53,313 nt of DNA from Spirochaetota bacterium (GCA_025061835.1 JANXAC010000011.1:1-53313); one strand, 5' to 3'; positions 24,507 through 33,174 are shown, counted from the first letter of the stretch. Notes: generated by a model from the sequence alone, not told the origin. A program made the numbers and translations.

Positions 24507-26363
24507 TCAATGCTTCAAAAGATATTTGACCTTGCTAATGATACTATCAGTTTCATCGTTAATGTATTCTACCGTATCTACCTTTATTATCTTATCAGGG
24601 TTTGAAAGGAAATTCCTCTTGAACGCTATAAACTTCTGCCAATAATACTTATTAACATAATACACCAATTTATCTTCTAGATCACTATAAGGAGTATCAA
24701 AAACAATCTTTCTCCTACTGTCAATCTTTAGAAGGAAAGAAAACTTTCTAATATCGCTGTTTCTTATCTGTATCGCAAGAGAACCTTGTAGTGGATGAGT
24801 ATCAAACACTTTTGTATCAAGTATTTCTGAAATCCTGTTCGTAAGTCCAAGTCTTTTCAGTGCTATTGTTGCCATAATTACACCATCATATTCACCACTG
24901 TCAAGTTTAGCAAGCCTCTCCTCTATATTTCCTCTTATATCTTTTGTTATGAGGTCTGGTCTTAAGGATCTTATCTGTTCTATCCTTCTCCTACTTGATA
25001 CACCTATTACAGATCCCTTCGGGAGTGTTGAAAGGGTATAACCTTTTAGGTCTTCCCTTACAACCAAGCAATCAGTTCTATCCTCTGATGAAGTCAGTGC
25101 TATCGTTATTATACCGTCTTTGTGTATATCTGGTAGGTCTTTAGCGCTATGGACTGCTATATCAATCTCATGGTCAATAAGAGCTTGCTCAATTAGGTCA
25201 GTAAAAAAATCACTTCCTTCTATCTTGTAAATAGGAGTATTTTTATCAATATCACCAGTAGTATTGTAATACTTAATATCAAATCTTATTCTCAAGGAAG
25301 GAACCTTCTCTAGAAGTTTATTTATAAACTCCTCAACCTGCTTTTTCGCCAGGTTGCTACCACGACTACCTATAACAACATTCCTCTTCATAAGATCACA
25401 CTTAATGCCCTCCATAAACTTGCTCACCTCAACGCTAATTATCTTTCTTGAACTTTCAAACATTTCCTCTCTATGAGACAAATTATGATTCCTCTCGTCA
25501 TTCAAGTTATCAATATTATATACAACAATATTGGGTTTTAAATTTTCAATCATAACATTTCTAGGAACCGAAAGGTCAAATATCAGAATCTTTGATATTC
25601 TATTTGTAAAGAAAGTATCATCAACAATCTTAAAAGGACAACTAGTAGCAGTTATCAAAACATCTGAACTATCAATCAAATACCTAACATCCTCAAAATT
25701 ACAATACTTAATAGAAAACTTTTTTGATATTTCAACTGCTCTCTCCAGATGCCTAGTTGAAGCAATAGTTATATCTTTCGTCAATGCCCTCAAATACTTC
25801 AACAAGTGTAAGGCTATTTCACCTGTGCCTATTAGCAATACTCTAGGAGCTTCAAAATTTTCTGAGATTCTACTTCGGACTATGCTACCTAGAGATACTT
25901 TACTTGATATAGGAATACTGCTTCTGATTTTACCAGATACGAATAATGCTCTCTGAAAGAGTTTGTTCAAGAAATATCCTGTTCTCCCAATCCCCAAGGA
26001 ATAGTAATAACTTTTCTTGACTTGATCGTGAATCTGACATTCACCAATAAACTTGGAATCTATTCCACTCACAACCCTAAAAAGATGATCAATAGCATCT
26101 TCAGAGGTTATGAAATAAAAATACTTCCTATCACTAGGTAGAATGTTGAATGTCTTGAATAGATAATCTTTAACAGATTCCAAACTTAACTTCTCGTTCA
26201 AATATCCATACACCTCAAACCTATTACAAGTTGGTATTATAACTACCTCATCCATAATAGTTAGCCTTCGGTAGTATTCCTCAAGAAGAGAGGAAGTAGC
26301 GAAGTATCTCTCTCTTATATCAATTCTTGCCGTCTTATGACTAATACCAAAAACTAGATACAT
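24507..26363 (-). CDS. hemA/hemC: Fusion of glutamyl-tRNA reductase (HemA) and a short porphobilinogen deaminase (HemC)
   Basis: A 618-residue two-enzyme protein. Residues 1-318 are HemA: catalytic C46 in IPTCNRFEVYG, GECQIHDQVKKSY, and NADPH loop LLIGTGEIALHLL. The usual C-terminal dimerisation domain stops after about 20 residues. From 327, HemC begins: VVIGSRGSNLAKKQVEE, NTTGDIDK, HSAKDLPD (catalytic D409), SSRRRIEQ and DIRGNIEERL. It then has HPLQGSLAIQIR where most enzymes have PAPGQGALAIE. The third domain, with the cysteine that carries the dipyrromethane cofactor, is absent; the last 80 residues have no cysteine at all. From memory, the short HemC of Chlamydiae looks similar. It follows tusA by six bases. 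Confidence 0.9.
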   Translation of the reverse strand: MYLVFGISHKTARIDIRERYFATSSLLEEYYRRLTIMDEVVIIPTCNRFEVYGYLNEKLSLESVKDYLFKTFNILPSDRKYFYFITSEDAIDHLFRVVSGIDSKFIGECQIHDQVKKSYYYSLGIGRTGYFLNKLFQRALFVSGKIRSSIPISSKVSLGSIVRSRISENFEAPRVLLIGTGEIALHLLKYLRALTKDITIASTRHLERAVEISKKFSIKYCNFEDVRYLIDSSDVLITATSCPFKIVDDTFFTNRISKILIFDLSVPRNVMIENLKPNIVVYNIDNLNDERNHNLSHREEMFESSRKIISVEVSKFMEGIKCDLMKRNVVIGSRGSNLAKKQVEEFINKLLEKVPSLRIRFDIKYYNTTGDIDKNTPIYKIEGSDFFTDLIEQALIDHEIDIAVHSAKDLPDIHKDGIITIALTSSEDRTDCLVVREDLKGYTLSTLPKGSVIGVSSRRRIEQIRSLRPDLITKDIRGNIEERLAKLDSGEYDGVIMATIALKRLGLTNRISEILDTKVFDTHPLQGSLAIQIRNSDIRKFSFLLKIDSRRKIVFDTPYSDLEDKLVYYVNKYYWQKFIAFKRNFLSNPDKIIKVDTVEYINDETDSIISKVKYLLKH

Positions 26364-26369
26364 ATTTAT

Positions 26370-26597
26370 CTAAACCTCTTTTCTCACCACTACTCTATAA
26401 ACATCACCACTCTTTTCTATGCTAAGAACCTGATGCCCATCCTGCTCAAGGCTCTTTGGGACATTCCTAATAGGCTCACCATCATCAAGAAACATCTCAA
26501 GAACTTCACCTATCTTCATCTCACTTAACTTTATCTTTGCCTTCACATAGTTGAAAGGACATTTCACACCTTTAAGGTCAAGCGTATGAACATCCAT
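26370..26597 (-). CDS. TusA-family sulfur carrier
   Basis: A 75-residue protein. The active cysteine motif reads KGVKCPFNYVKAKIKL; TusA proteins normally have CPxP, so the second Pro is Asn here. A C-terminal VYRVVVRKEV strand closes the two-layer fold. TusA proteins hold sulfur as a persulfide. Position between the divergent sulfite reductase and the HemA-HemC gene suggests a role in sulfur assimilation rather than tRNA thiolation. It starts from a GAGGAGG site and is cotranscribed with the hemA-hemC fusion. Confidence 0.85.
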   Translation of the reverse strand: MDVHTLDLKGVKCPFNYVKAKIKLSEMKIGEVLEMFLDDGEPIRNVPKSLEQDGHQVLSIEKSGDVYRVVVRKEV

Positions 26598-26634
26598 ACA
26601 ACTCCTCCTCTTCAGATCTAATCTTTAGTCAAAA

Positions 26635-26664
26635 ATTTTAAAAAAATACTTTTTTGAAAATCAA
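26635..26664 (-). promoter_or_regulatory. Promoter for tusA-hemA/hemC
   Basis: On the minus strand, TTGATT (26659-26664), 18 bases, TAAAAT (26635-26640). The predicted leader of about 30 bases contains GAGGAGG. Confidence 0.45.
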
Positions 26665-26683
26665 TTTTTTTATAACGAAAAAT

Positions 26684-26712
26684 TTGAAAATGTCAAAGAT
26701 ATGATTTATAAT
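26684..26712 (+). promoter_or_regulatory. Promoter for the catalytic sulfite reductase
   Basis: TTGAAA at 26684-26689, 17 bases, TATAAT at 26707-26712. The leader has AAGGAGG before the ATG at 26742. The promoter is back to back with that of tusA, so a shared regulator is possible. Confidence 0.65.
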
Positions 26713-26741
26713 ACTTTACAACATTTAAGGAGGTAAGGATT

Positions 26742-28958
26742 ATGGTTCAAGAGTATCTTGACATATTTGACATACACAAGGGAGTGGATATAGAAGCGGA
26801 GATAATGGAGATAGAGGATGTAATCCAGAGGTTTTTATCAGGCAGGTTAAGTCCTGAAAAGTTTTTATCATTCAGGCTAACACACGGAATATACGGTGTT
26901 AGGCACTACCCCGAAGGTATGCACATGGTTAGAATAAAGTTACCACAGGGTATAATAAACTCTGATCAGTTACGAGCAACTGCGCTTATGGTTGAAAACT
27001 ACGCTGGAAGCGGTGTTGCACACATAACAACGAGGCAAGATTTACAACTACACTATGTTAAACTTGAGAATATACCTTCTTTATTTAGGGACATGGCTAG
27101 GGTAGGACTTACATCAAAAGAAGCTTGCGGCAATACGGTTAGAAACATTACAGCATCACCTTTTACGGGAATATCTAAAGATGAAGTTTTTGATGTATTA
27201 CCTTACGCTATGTATATGACTAGGTATTTCTTAAGACATCCTCTGACACTTACGCTACCTAGGAAGTTTAAGATAGCATGGTCTGAGTCGGAAAAGGACT
27301 GGGGAATGGTAAAGATACACGATATGGGGTTCGTTGCTCAGAAGAGAGTTATTGATGGTAAGGAAGTAAAGGGATTTAAGTTTTATGTTGGTGGTGGTTT
27401 AGGTGCTATACCTATGCCTGCTCATTTACTTACGGACTTCATAGATACAGAGAATGTCTATTACCTTGCGGAGGCGGTTATAAGGGTCTTCCACAGAGAG
27501 GGTGAAAGAAAGTTGAGGAGTAAAGCAAGGATAAAGTTTCTTGTAGCGAGGTTAGGAGTAGAAGAGTTTAAAAAGCGTGTATTTGAAGAGTATGAGAGAG
27601 TGAAGAGACATATCAATATAAAGGAAGATTTAGAAAGGTATATTCAGAACTTCCCACATCCAGCACCATTTGTTAACGGCAGAGAAGGCGGTAAGAAGGT
27701 TCAAAATGTTAGTCCGTCCGAAGTAGAAAAGTATCAAAACCTCAAGAATACTCCAGAATATTCAAACTGGTTATCAAATGACGTTTATGAACAAAGACAG
27801 GAAGGATACAGTGCAGTTATGATAAGAGTTCCACTTGGTAACCTTAAGCCTGATGATCTGAGGTTCATTGCCAGATTATCTGAAGACTACGGTGCTGGTT
27901 ATGCAGTAGCAACTCAAAGACAAGACATACTCTTGCCTTGGGTCAAGAACGAACTACTCGTTGGTGTATTCGGAAGTCTTAAGGAGCATGGGTTTATAAC
28001 ACAATCCACCTTGCCGCTGATAACATCCTGCCCTGGAGCATACTCCTGTAAACTAGCAGTTACATATCCATATAACCTTGCTGAAGCGATAGCAAATGAA
28101 GTAAATGACCTTATGGGGGTTAGGATAAATATCTCCGGTTGTCCAAACTCTTGCGGACAACATCATATAGGTGATATCGGATTTTCAGGAAATGCATTAG
28201 AGAACCAGGATGGAGTTATACCTCACTATCTTATGTATGTTGGTGGATACCCCTATGAAGAAACTGGTATAATAGGGAATGCTCTTGTGAAGATACCTTC
28301 AAAGAATGTTCCAAAGGTTGTAGATAGAATGCTAACGATATACAAAAATGAGAGACAAGATTCTGAAAGTTTTAGAGATTTTATAAAAAGAATAGGTATT
28401 GACAGAGTAAGGAAGGAGATAGCAGAATACACTAAAGTGGCATCCAAAAGTGAAAATCCTGAATTGTATAGAGACTGGGGACAGAATAGAGATTTCGCTA
28501 TAGAAGCGGCAAAGAGAGGTGAATGTGCAGGAAGTCTTCTTGATATAATCTCAATATCAATATTTGAAGCATTGCGAGAGGTATACGAAGCAGAAGGAGA
28601 CCTACAGGATGAAGATTATCAGACGGTTATTCAAAAGTCGTTCAACGCTGTAGTAGGTTGTTGTAAAGCACTACTCTACCTCAAAGGACTTGAACTGCAA
28701 GAACCACTAGAAATACTCCAAAAGTATAAGGAACTTATCATACCAGACAGGATACTACCAAAAGTATATGATACGATCGCAGATGAAGCAGTTGAATGGA
28801 TGAAGAATATTTCCAAGTTTGATAAGGAGACAACCGAAAAGGTATTTGACAAAGTATCACTATTCCTTAAAGATGTAGATAAGGCATTCTTGAGGCTTAC
28901 TCCTGAACTGAAGATAGAAGCGCTCAAGAACTCTGATGATGACGATAAGATGGGTTAG
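26742..28958 (+). CDS. Sirohaem sulfite reductase with helical C-terminal extension
   Basis: A 738-residue assimilatory sulfite (or nitrite) reductase. Cluster and sirohaem ligands are complete: C430 and C436 in SCPGAYSCKL, C467 and C471 in GCPNSCGQHHIGDIGF. The anion-binding basic residues of the family are R98 (ITTRQDLQLH), R134 (TVRNIT), K175 and K177 (LPRKFKIAW). Residues beyond about 575 are an extra helical domain starting YRDWGQNRDF, with GECAGSLLDI and VVGCCKALLYL. I recall a HEPN-like tail on sulfite reductases of Bacteroidota that looks like this. Sulfite is more likely than nitrite because of the cys genes next door. The 3' end overlaps that of cobA-hemD by 35 bases, tail to tail. 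Confidence 0.92.
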   Translation: MVQEYLDIFDIHKGVDIEAEIMEIEDVIQRFLSGRLSPEKFLSFRLTHGIYGVRHYPEGMHMVRIKLPQGIINSDQLRATALMVENYAGSGVAHITTRQDLQLHYVKLENIPSLFRDMARVGLTSKEACGNTVRNITASPFTGISKDEVFDVLPYAMYMTRYFLRHPLTLTLPRKFKIAWSESEKDWGMVKIHDMGFVAQKRVIDGKEVKGFKFYVGGGLGAIPMPAHLLTDFIDTENVYYLAEAVIRVFHREGERKLRSKARIKFLVARLGVEEFKKRVFEEYERVKRHINIKEDLERYIQNFPHPAPFVNGREGGKKVQNVSPSEVEKYQNLKNTPEYSNWLSNDVYEQRQEGYSAVMIRVPLGNLKPDDLRFIARLSEDYGAGYAVATQRQDILLPWVKNELLVGVFGSLKEHGFITQSTLPLITSCPGAYSCKLAVTYPYNLAEAIANEVNDLMGVRINISGCPNSCGQHHIGDIGFSGNALENQDGVIPHYLMYVGGYPYEETGIIGNALVKIPSKNVPKVVDRMLTIYKNERQDSESFRDFIKRIGIDRVRKEIAEYTKVASKSENPELYRDWGQNRDFAIEAAKRGECAGSLLDIISISIFEALREVYEAEGDLQDEDYQTVIQKSFNAVVGCCKALLYLKGLELQEPLEILQKYKELIIPDRILPKVYDTIADEAVEWMKNISKFDKETTEKVFDKVSLFLKDVDKAFLRLTPELKIEALKNSDDDDKMG

Positions 28959-30342
28959 CATTAAGGTATTTTTCTAACTCTCTACTAGTTTTTGGACCTA
29001 TACATCTTATTTCTTTATCAAGAGGTATGTAACCATACCTCCTTACAAAGTTTCTCACTGTTGAAGGCGAAGTGAATATTATCGTATCAATGAGCGAAAA
29101 GTCAATATCTGGTAGGTTATCTGGCATAATGTTTCTGTAAGCGTAGCACTCCTCTACATAAAATCCGAGCTTACTAAATCCATCACCTAATCCTTTGTCC
29201 GAAAGGTCAGACCTTGGGAGAAATATCTTACCTCTCGGCACATTTTTGAATACTTCAAGTAATCCTTCTGAAGATTCTTCAGTCGGGACTAGTTCTGCTA
29301 TCACACCATAGTTTTTGAGTGCATTTGAAGTTGAAGCCCCAATCGCTGCTATCTTCACTCCACTCAACACTCTTGTATCCATCTTAAGGTTGTAAAGTGT
29401 CTTGAAAAAATAATAGACCCCATATCTACTACAAAAGACAACCCAATCAAACTCTTTATTTGCTACTCTCTTTATGTAACTCTCAAGTTCTGAGTAATCC
29501 TCAAGAGGCACTATCCTAACCATAGGAAGATGAAATATTATACCATCCTCAAAGAACCTTTCTTCAGATATACCAGTGAATAGTATTTTTTTCTGAGATT
29601 TATACCAATTGAGTTGCTCCTCATATCTTATAACATCACCTATTATAAAGATTGTAGGAGGAGTTATCTTATGCTCTATAACATCCTTCTGTATATTACC
29701 CAGATTAGATACAATATATCTCTGATCAAGTCTTGAGATATTCCTGATTGCCAAAACTGGTGTATCTGGAGAAAGTTTTGATACATTCATCAGATTTTCT
29801 GCTATCTCACCGATCCTCTCAACGCTCATATACAAAACAAGTGTTTCTCTACTACTTATTTTCTCCCAGTCAATGAATGATATTCTTTTATCTTGAGACT
29901 CATGTCCTGTTATAAATGCTACTTTTGGAGCAAACTCTCTACTTGTTAGAGAGATTCCTAACATACACGCAGCCGCAGTTCCAGCAGTGACACCAGGAAC
30001 AACCCTGTACTCAATACCATTATCCTTGAGTATTTTCTCCTCCTCATGAAGTCTCCCGAAGATAGAAGGATCACCTCCCTTGAGTCTTACTACCTTCTTA
30101 CCTTCCCTTACCCTAGAAATTATGAAATCACACAATCCTCTTATCCTATCTAGCGAGTGATCCTTTGAAAACGTTTCAGCACAGATTTTCTCACAATTAT
30201 CCTTACAATACTCCAAGACATCCTCGCCACACAAATAGTCATAAACAACGACATCACACTGTGAGAGAATCTTAGCACCCTTCACGGTTATCAGGTTTTT
30301 ATCCCCGGGACCACTACCAACTATATACACTATTCCTTTCAT
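28924..30342 (-). CDS. cobA/hemD: Fusion of uroporphyrinogen-III C-methyltransferase (CobA) and uroporphyrinogen-III synthase (HemD)
   Basis: A 472-residue two-enzyme protein. Residues 1-240 are CobA: VYIVGSGPGDKNLITVKG, VVRLKGGDPSIFGRLHEE and VVPGVTAGTAAACMLGISLT. Residues 250-472 are HemD: WVVFCSRYGVYYFF, AIGASTSNALKNYG, and IIFTSPSTVRNF. HemD closes hydroxymethylbilane to uroporphyrinogen III, and CobA methylates it to precorrin-2. Together they turn the HemC product into a sirohaem precursor. The start has GGAGGAG and overlaps the upstream sulfite-reductase paralogue by 29 bases. The enzyme for oxidation and iron insertion is not in the window. Confidence 0.95.
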   Translation of the reverse strand: MKGIVYIVGSGPGDKNLITVKGAKILSQCDVVVYDYLCGEDVLEYCKDNCEKICAETFSKDHSLDRIRGLCDFIISRVREGKKVVRLKGGDPSIFGRLHEEEKILKDNGIEYRVVPGVTAGTAAACMLGISLTSREFAPKVAFITGHESQDKRISFIDWEKISSRETLVLYMSVERIGEIAENLMNVSKLSPDTPVLAIRNISRLDQRYIVSNLGNIQKDVIEHKITPPTIFIIGDVIRYEEQLNWYKSQKKILFTGISEERFFEDGIIFHLPMVRIVPLEDYSELESYIKRVANKEFDWVVFCSRYGVYYFFKTLYNLKMDTRVLSGVKIAAIGASTSNALKNYGVIAELVPTEESSEGLLEVFKNVPRGKIFLPRSDLSDKGLGDGFSKLGFYVEECYAYRNIMPDNLPDIDFSLIDTIIFTSPSTVRNFVRRYGYIPLDKEIRCIGPKTSRELEKYLNANPSYRHHQSS

Positions 30343-32179
30343 TCATCTCCTCCTCCGAAATGATAATATCTCTCAAACTATCTATACTATCATCCAAAAC
30401 ATTCTCAACCTCAAAAGTAAATTCCAACATACCGTCCAATTTAGAAGGGATACAAAAACTATTAAACTTACTCCTAACTATTTTAGGTAGGCTATCCATA
30501 AAGCTAGATATAATCCTACGGAAATGAGAGATAAAACGATCCTCTTCACGATTCTCAACCTTCTTTAGAACTCTGTATAAAATTAGTTGCACATCAAACA
30601 TCTTCAGATAAATCTCATCTAGCTTACTACCTCTCCTAACAGGTGGGTTCAAAGCAACGATACCATCAGTCAAAGTATGTTTAGATGTTGATATAATTGT
30701 TTCAAAGACTCTCTTCTTAAGTTCAACTTTCTTTTGTGATACAAAATCTTGAAAACTAATACCCGATGCCTTATATGCATCAATTATGGTTTTGATTATA
30801 TGAGGAGTTTGGTTTGGAAGAGATTTTGAAAATGCTCTACCTATTGGTAGTTTATTCTTACCGTATCCGCCGAAAGTTATTACATTCCAAACCTTTATCC
30901 TACCCCTAAACTCGGATATGGTGAATACACCTATATCTCCTATGTGATGATGACCCGAAGAGTTAGGACAACCAGAAATATTTATTCTCAAAGCAGTATC
31001 CTTTACTTCCTCTCTTACCATTTCAGACAGAAGTTTTGAGTTCAGTATAGCGATATTACACGAATAAGTTCCAGTGCAGGATACTATGTTCTGATCTTCC
31101 AAGTTCAAAACTCCAACATTCAAAAGTTCAAGTAAGCTTCTGATCTCATTCTCTTTATTCTTATGCAGATTGGGAACTATCAAATTTTGTCTATTACCTA
31201 CAATTAACCTACCATCACCATAGTTTTTGGATAAGAAGCAAAAAATCTTCAAAAGATCACTTTCTACATCGCCGTTATCAACCACACTCTCAACGAAAAA
31301 CATATCTTCCTGCTTCTGTTGAACAAACTTCACAAAAGATTTCTTATCAACTTTCTTCATTCTAATAGTATCTCCATTACTACTATCACCTAAAAGGTTA
31401 AAGTAAGTAGTTGTATCTTCAAGAAGAGCAATATCTTTAAAATACTTTTCGGACTCATTCACAACATAGTCTCTCCCTTTCGCTACAATCAACCTTTTAG
31501 CCCTTACCTTACCAAAATCAACTAAACACAAAACAAGACTTACGACTCTCTTTACAGCGTTAAGGATATCTTCAAATTCAAAGAGTAAGTCACCCTTTCT
31601 AGGAACTTCTCCTAAACTTCCTCCAAAAAATATTTCAAAACCTTGAGTTTTATTATGAACCTTTGCAATTAGCCCAACATCGCTTATTAGAGCAAGACCT
31701 AAATCTTCATCAGAATCTGATATACCTATTCTAAACTTTGGATGTAGGTTAGAGGGGGAAACGTAGTTTGAAAGAGTTTTTTCAAGAAGAATAGCAATAT
31801 CAAGAACATCAAACACTCCCAACTTATTTATACCAGTGAGATAACTTACGTTTATGAAATCTGATATTCCAGTCTCAAAAGGAAAGAGACCAATTGTGTT
31901 GAGGTCTTTAAGAATCCCTAAAAGTTGATCTGGTGGTATATTCTGGAGTTCAATATTCTGTTTAGTAGTTAAATGTATGAAACTTACTTTTGTTAGATCC
32001 ACCATCTTATATATCTTCTCTGAACTAAATACACCAAACTTGGATGGTATTCTTACTGTAAAGGTTTTGTTCTTTTCGTTTGGAAGTATCTTATACCTTC
32101 TCAAAGTTTTGGAGAGTTCTTCAAAGGATATCTCACCACTTATGAAATTATTTATTTTGGATAATATACTCTGTATCAT
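30314..32179 (-). CDS. Sulfite reductase paralogue with altered active site, likely non-catalytic partner
   Basis: A 621-residue protein with the same two-repeat fold as the reductase at 26742. C368, C374 (SCTGTYSCNI) and C404 (ISGCPNSSGHHHIGDIG) remain, but the fourth ligand is S408 in place of Cys, confirmed in the codons TGT CCT AAC TCT TCG. Aligning by eye, the anion-binding residues are also changed: K73 (TTKQNIELQ) for Arg, I109 (DFINVS) for Arg, and R150 (HPKFRIG) for Lys. A helical tail of about 100 residues follows. The start at 32179 gives a four-base overlap (ATGA) with the permease gene. Co-operon with cobA-hemD suggests a structural or carrier role. Confidence 0.85.
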   Translation of the reverse strand: MIQSILSKINNFISGEISFEELSKTLRRYKILPNEKNKTFTVRIPSKFGVFSSEKIYKMVDLTKVSFIHLTTKQNIELQNIPPDQLLGILKDLNTIGLFPFETGISDFINVSYLTGINKLGVFDVLDIAILLEKTLSNYVSPSNLHPKFRIGISDSDEDLGLALISDVGLIAKVHNKTQGFEIFFGGSLGEVPRKGDLLFEFEDILNAVKRVVSLVLCLVDFGKVRAKRLIVAKGRDYVVNESEKYFKDIALLEDTTTYFNLLGDSSNGDTIRMKKVDKKSFVKFVQQKQEDMFFVESVVDNGDVESDLLKIFCFLSKNYGDGRLIVGNRQNLIVPNLHKNKENEIRSLLELLNVGVLNLEDQNIVSCTGTYSCNIAILNSKLLSEMVREEVKDTALRINISGCPNSSGHHHIGDIGVFTISEFRGRIKVWNVITFGGYGKNKLPIGRAFSKSLPNQTPHIIKTIIDAYKASGISFQDFVSQKKVELKKRVFETIISTSKHTLTDGIVALNPPVRRGSKLDEIYLKMFDVQLILYRVLKKVENREEDRFISHFRRIISSFMDSLPKIVRSKFNSFCIPSKLDGMLEFTFEVENVLDDSIDSLRDIIISEEEMNERNSVYSW

Positions 32180-33174
32180 ATCAACCCCAACGATGAGAAT
32201 AAATGGCACATAAGGTATGTTGTGATTGTTGGGAGTATAGTTGAGAATGTCCAGACTATGAGTATCTTTTTAGTTAGTGGGCTTTTGAGAGAGTATAGGT
32301 GTGAGATCTCTTTCTTCACAGTGCTTACTGCTATTATGGATGAAGCAACAACTATCACAGTAGGAAACGGTAATCCTATGAGTGAAGATAGGACAGTAAA
32401 TGTTGAACTAACTATTGACACAATAGATGCAGATACTACACCCATAGGAACTATCTCATCTCCAACAGTTTTTATAACTCTTTTACCCATAAGCAAAGCA
32501 CCTAGTCCGAAAAGGAGAGAGAATAGTATAAACCCTTCAAACTCTCCCATAATATCAGTAGCAGCCACAGGTCCTACCACATTTGATACATTATTCGTTC
32601 CTATTGAGAATGCGTTGTATATTGATGTTACTAGAACTAGTATAAATAAAAACTCTTTCTTATTAAGCAATTTCTCATAAACCCATAGGTTTGAATACCT
32701 TGGAGGATAGAACAGTTTTGTTAGGAAGAAAGTTGAGAAGTATGTTAGCACGAACGAAGATATAAACACGACCAATGATAAGATAAAGGTATTCCAATAC
32801 ACATTCCACAGGTATAACCCTGCACCAAGAAAAGATGTCATGATTATTATACTTGTAGATGATGGAACCTTGAGAAGGTTTGATACGAATAGGTTAACCC
32901 CAGCCGAAAAGAGTATTATAACAACGAGCCACTTTTTCGTTGAAAGCACTTCTTTTGGTATAATCTTTGAGGATAGTGTTTTAGCAACCTCTCCTCCTAC
33001 AAATACTGCACCAATGAGCAAAAATACCGTGAATAATAACATACACATTAGTAGTCCAACTCTCTTGGTTGAGTATAGAGTGGCAAATGAAACTGAAAAC
33101 CCGCTAGCCCCCATAGATATTGCCCAAAGCGATGAGACAAGAAATAGAGATAGTTCCCACAAAAAGTTATCCAT
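32176..33174 (-). CDS. PiT-family permease, probably sulfate importer (CysP-like)
   Basis: A 332-residue membrane protein with about nine to ten helices. The second family signature is clear: AFSIGTNNVSNVVGPVAAT. The N-terminal copy is degenerate: ISMGASGFSVSFATLYS in place of GxNDxAN. PiT proteins usually move phosphate, but a Bacillus member (CysP) carries sulfate, and the gene here lies inside cysH-cysD-cysN. It overlaps cysN by eight bases and the reductase paralogue by four. Sulfate as substrate is inferred from context. Confidence 0.8.
   Translation of the reverse strand: MDNFLWELSLFLVSSLWAISMGASGFSVSFATLYSTKRVGLLMCMLLFTVFLLIGAVFVGGEVAKTLSSKIIPKEVLSTKKWLVVIILFSAGVNLFVSNLLKVPSSTSIIIMTSFLGAGLYLWNVYWNTFILSLVVFISSFVLTYFSTFFLTKLFYPPRYSNLWVYEKLLNKKEFLFILVLVTSIYNAFSIGTNNVSNVVGPVAATDIMGEFEGFILFSLLFGLGALLMGKRVIKTVGDEIVPMGVVSASIVSIVSSTFTVLSSLIGLPFPTVIVVASSIIAVSTVKKEISHLYSLKSPLTKKILIVWTFSTILPTITTYLMCHLFSSLGLI

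Noticed and set aside
26641-26700. AT-rich GTTATAA-type similarity between the sulfite reductase and cysH upstream regions, considered as a common operator
   Set aside because: Both regions are nearly all A and T, so short matches are expected by chance; no symmetric element is shared convincingly.
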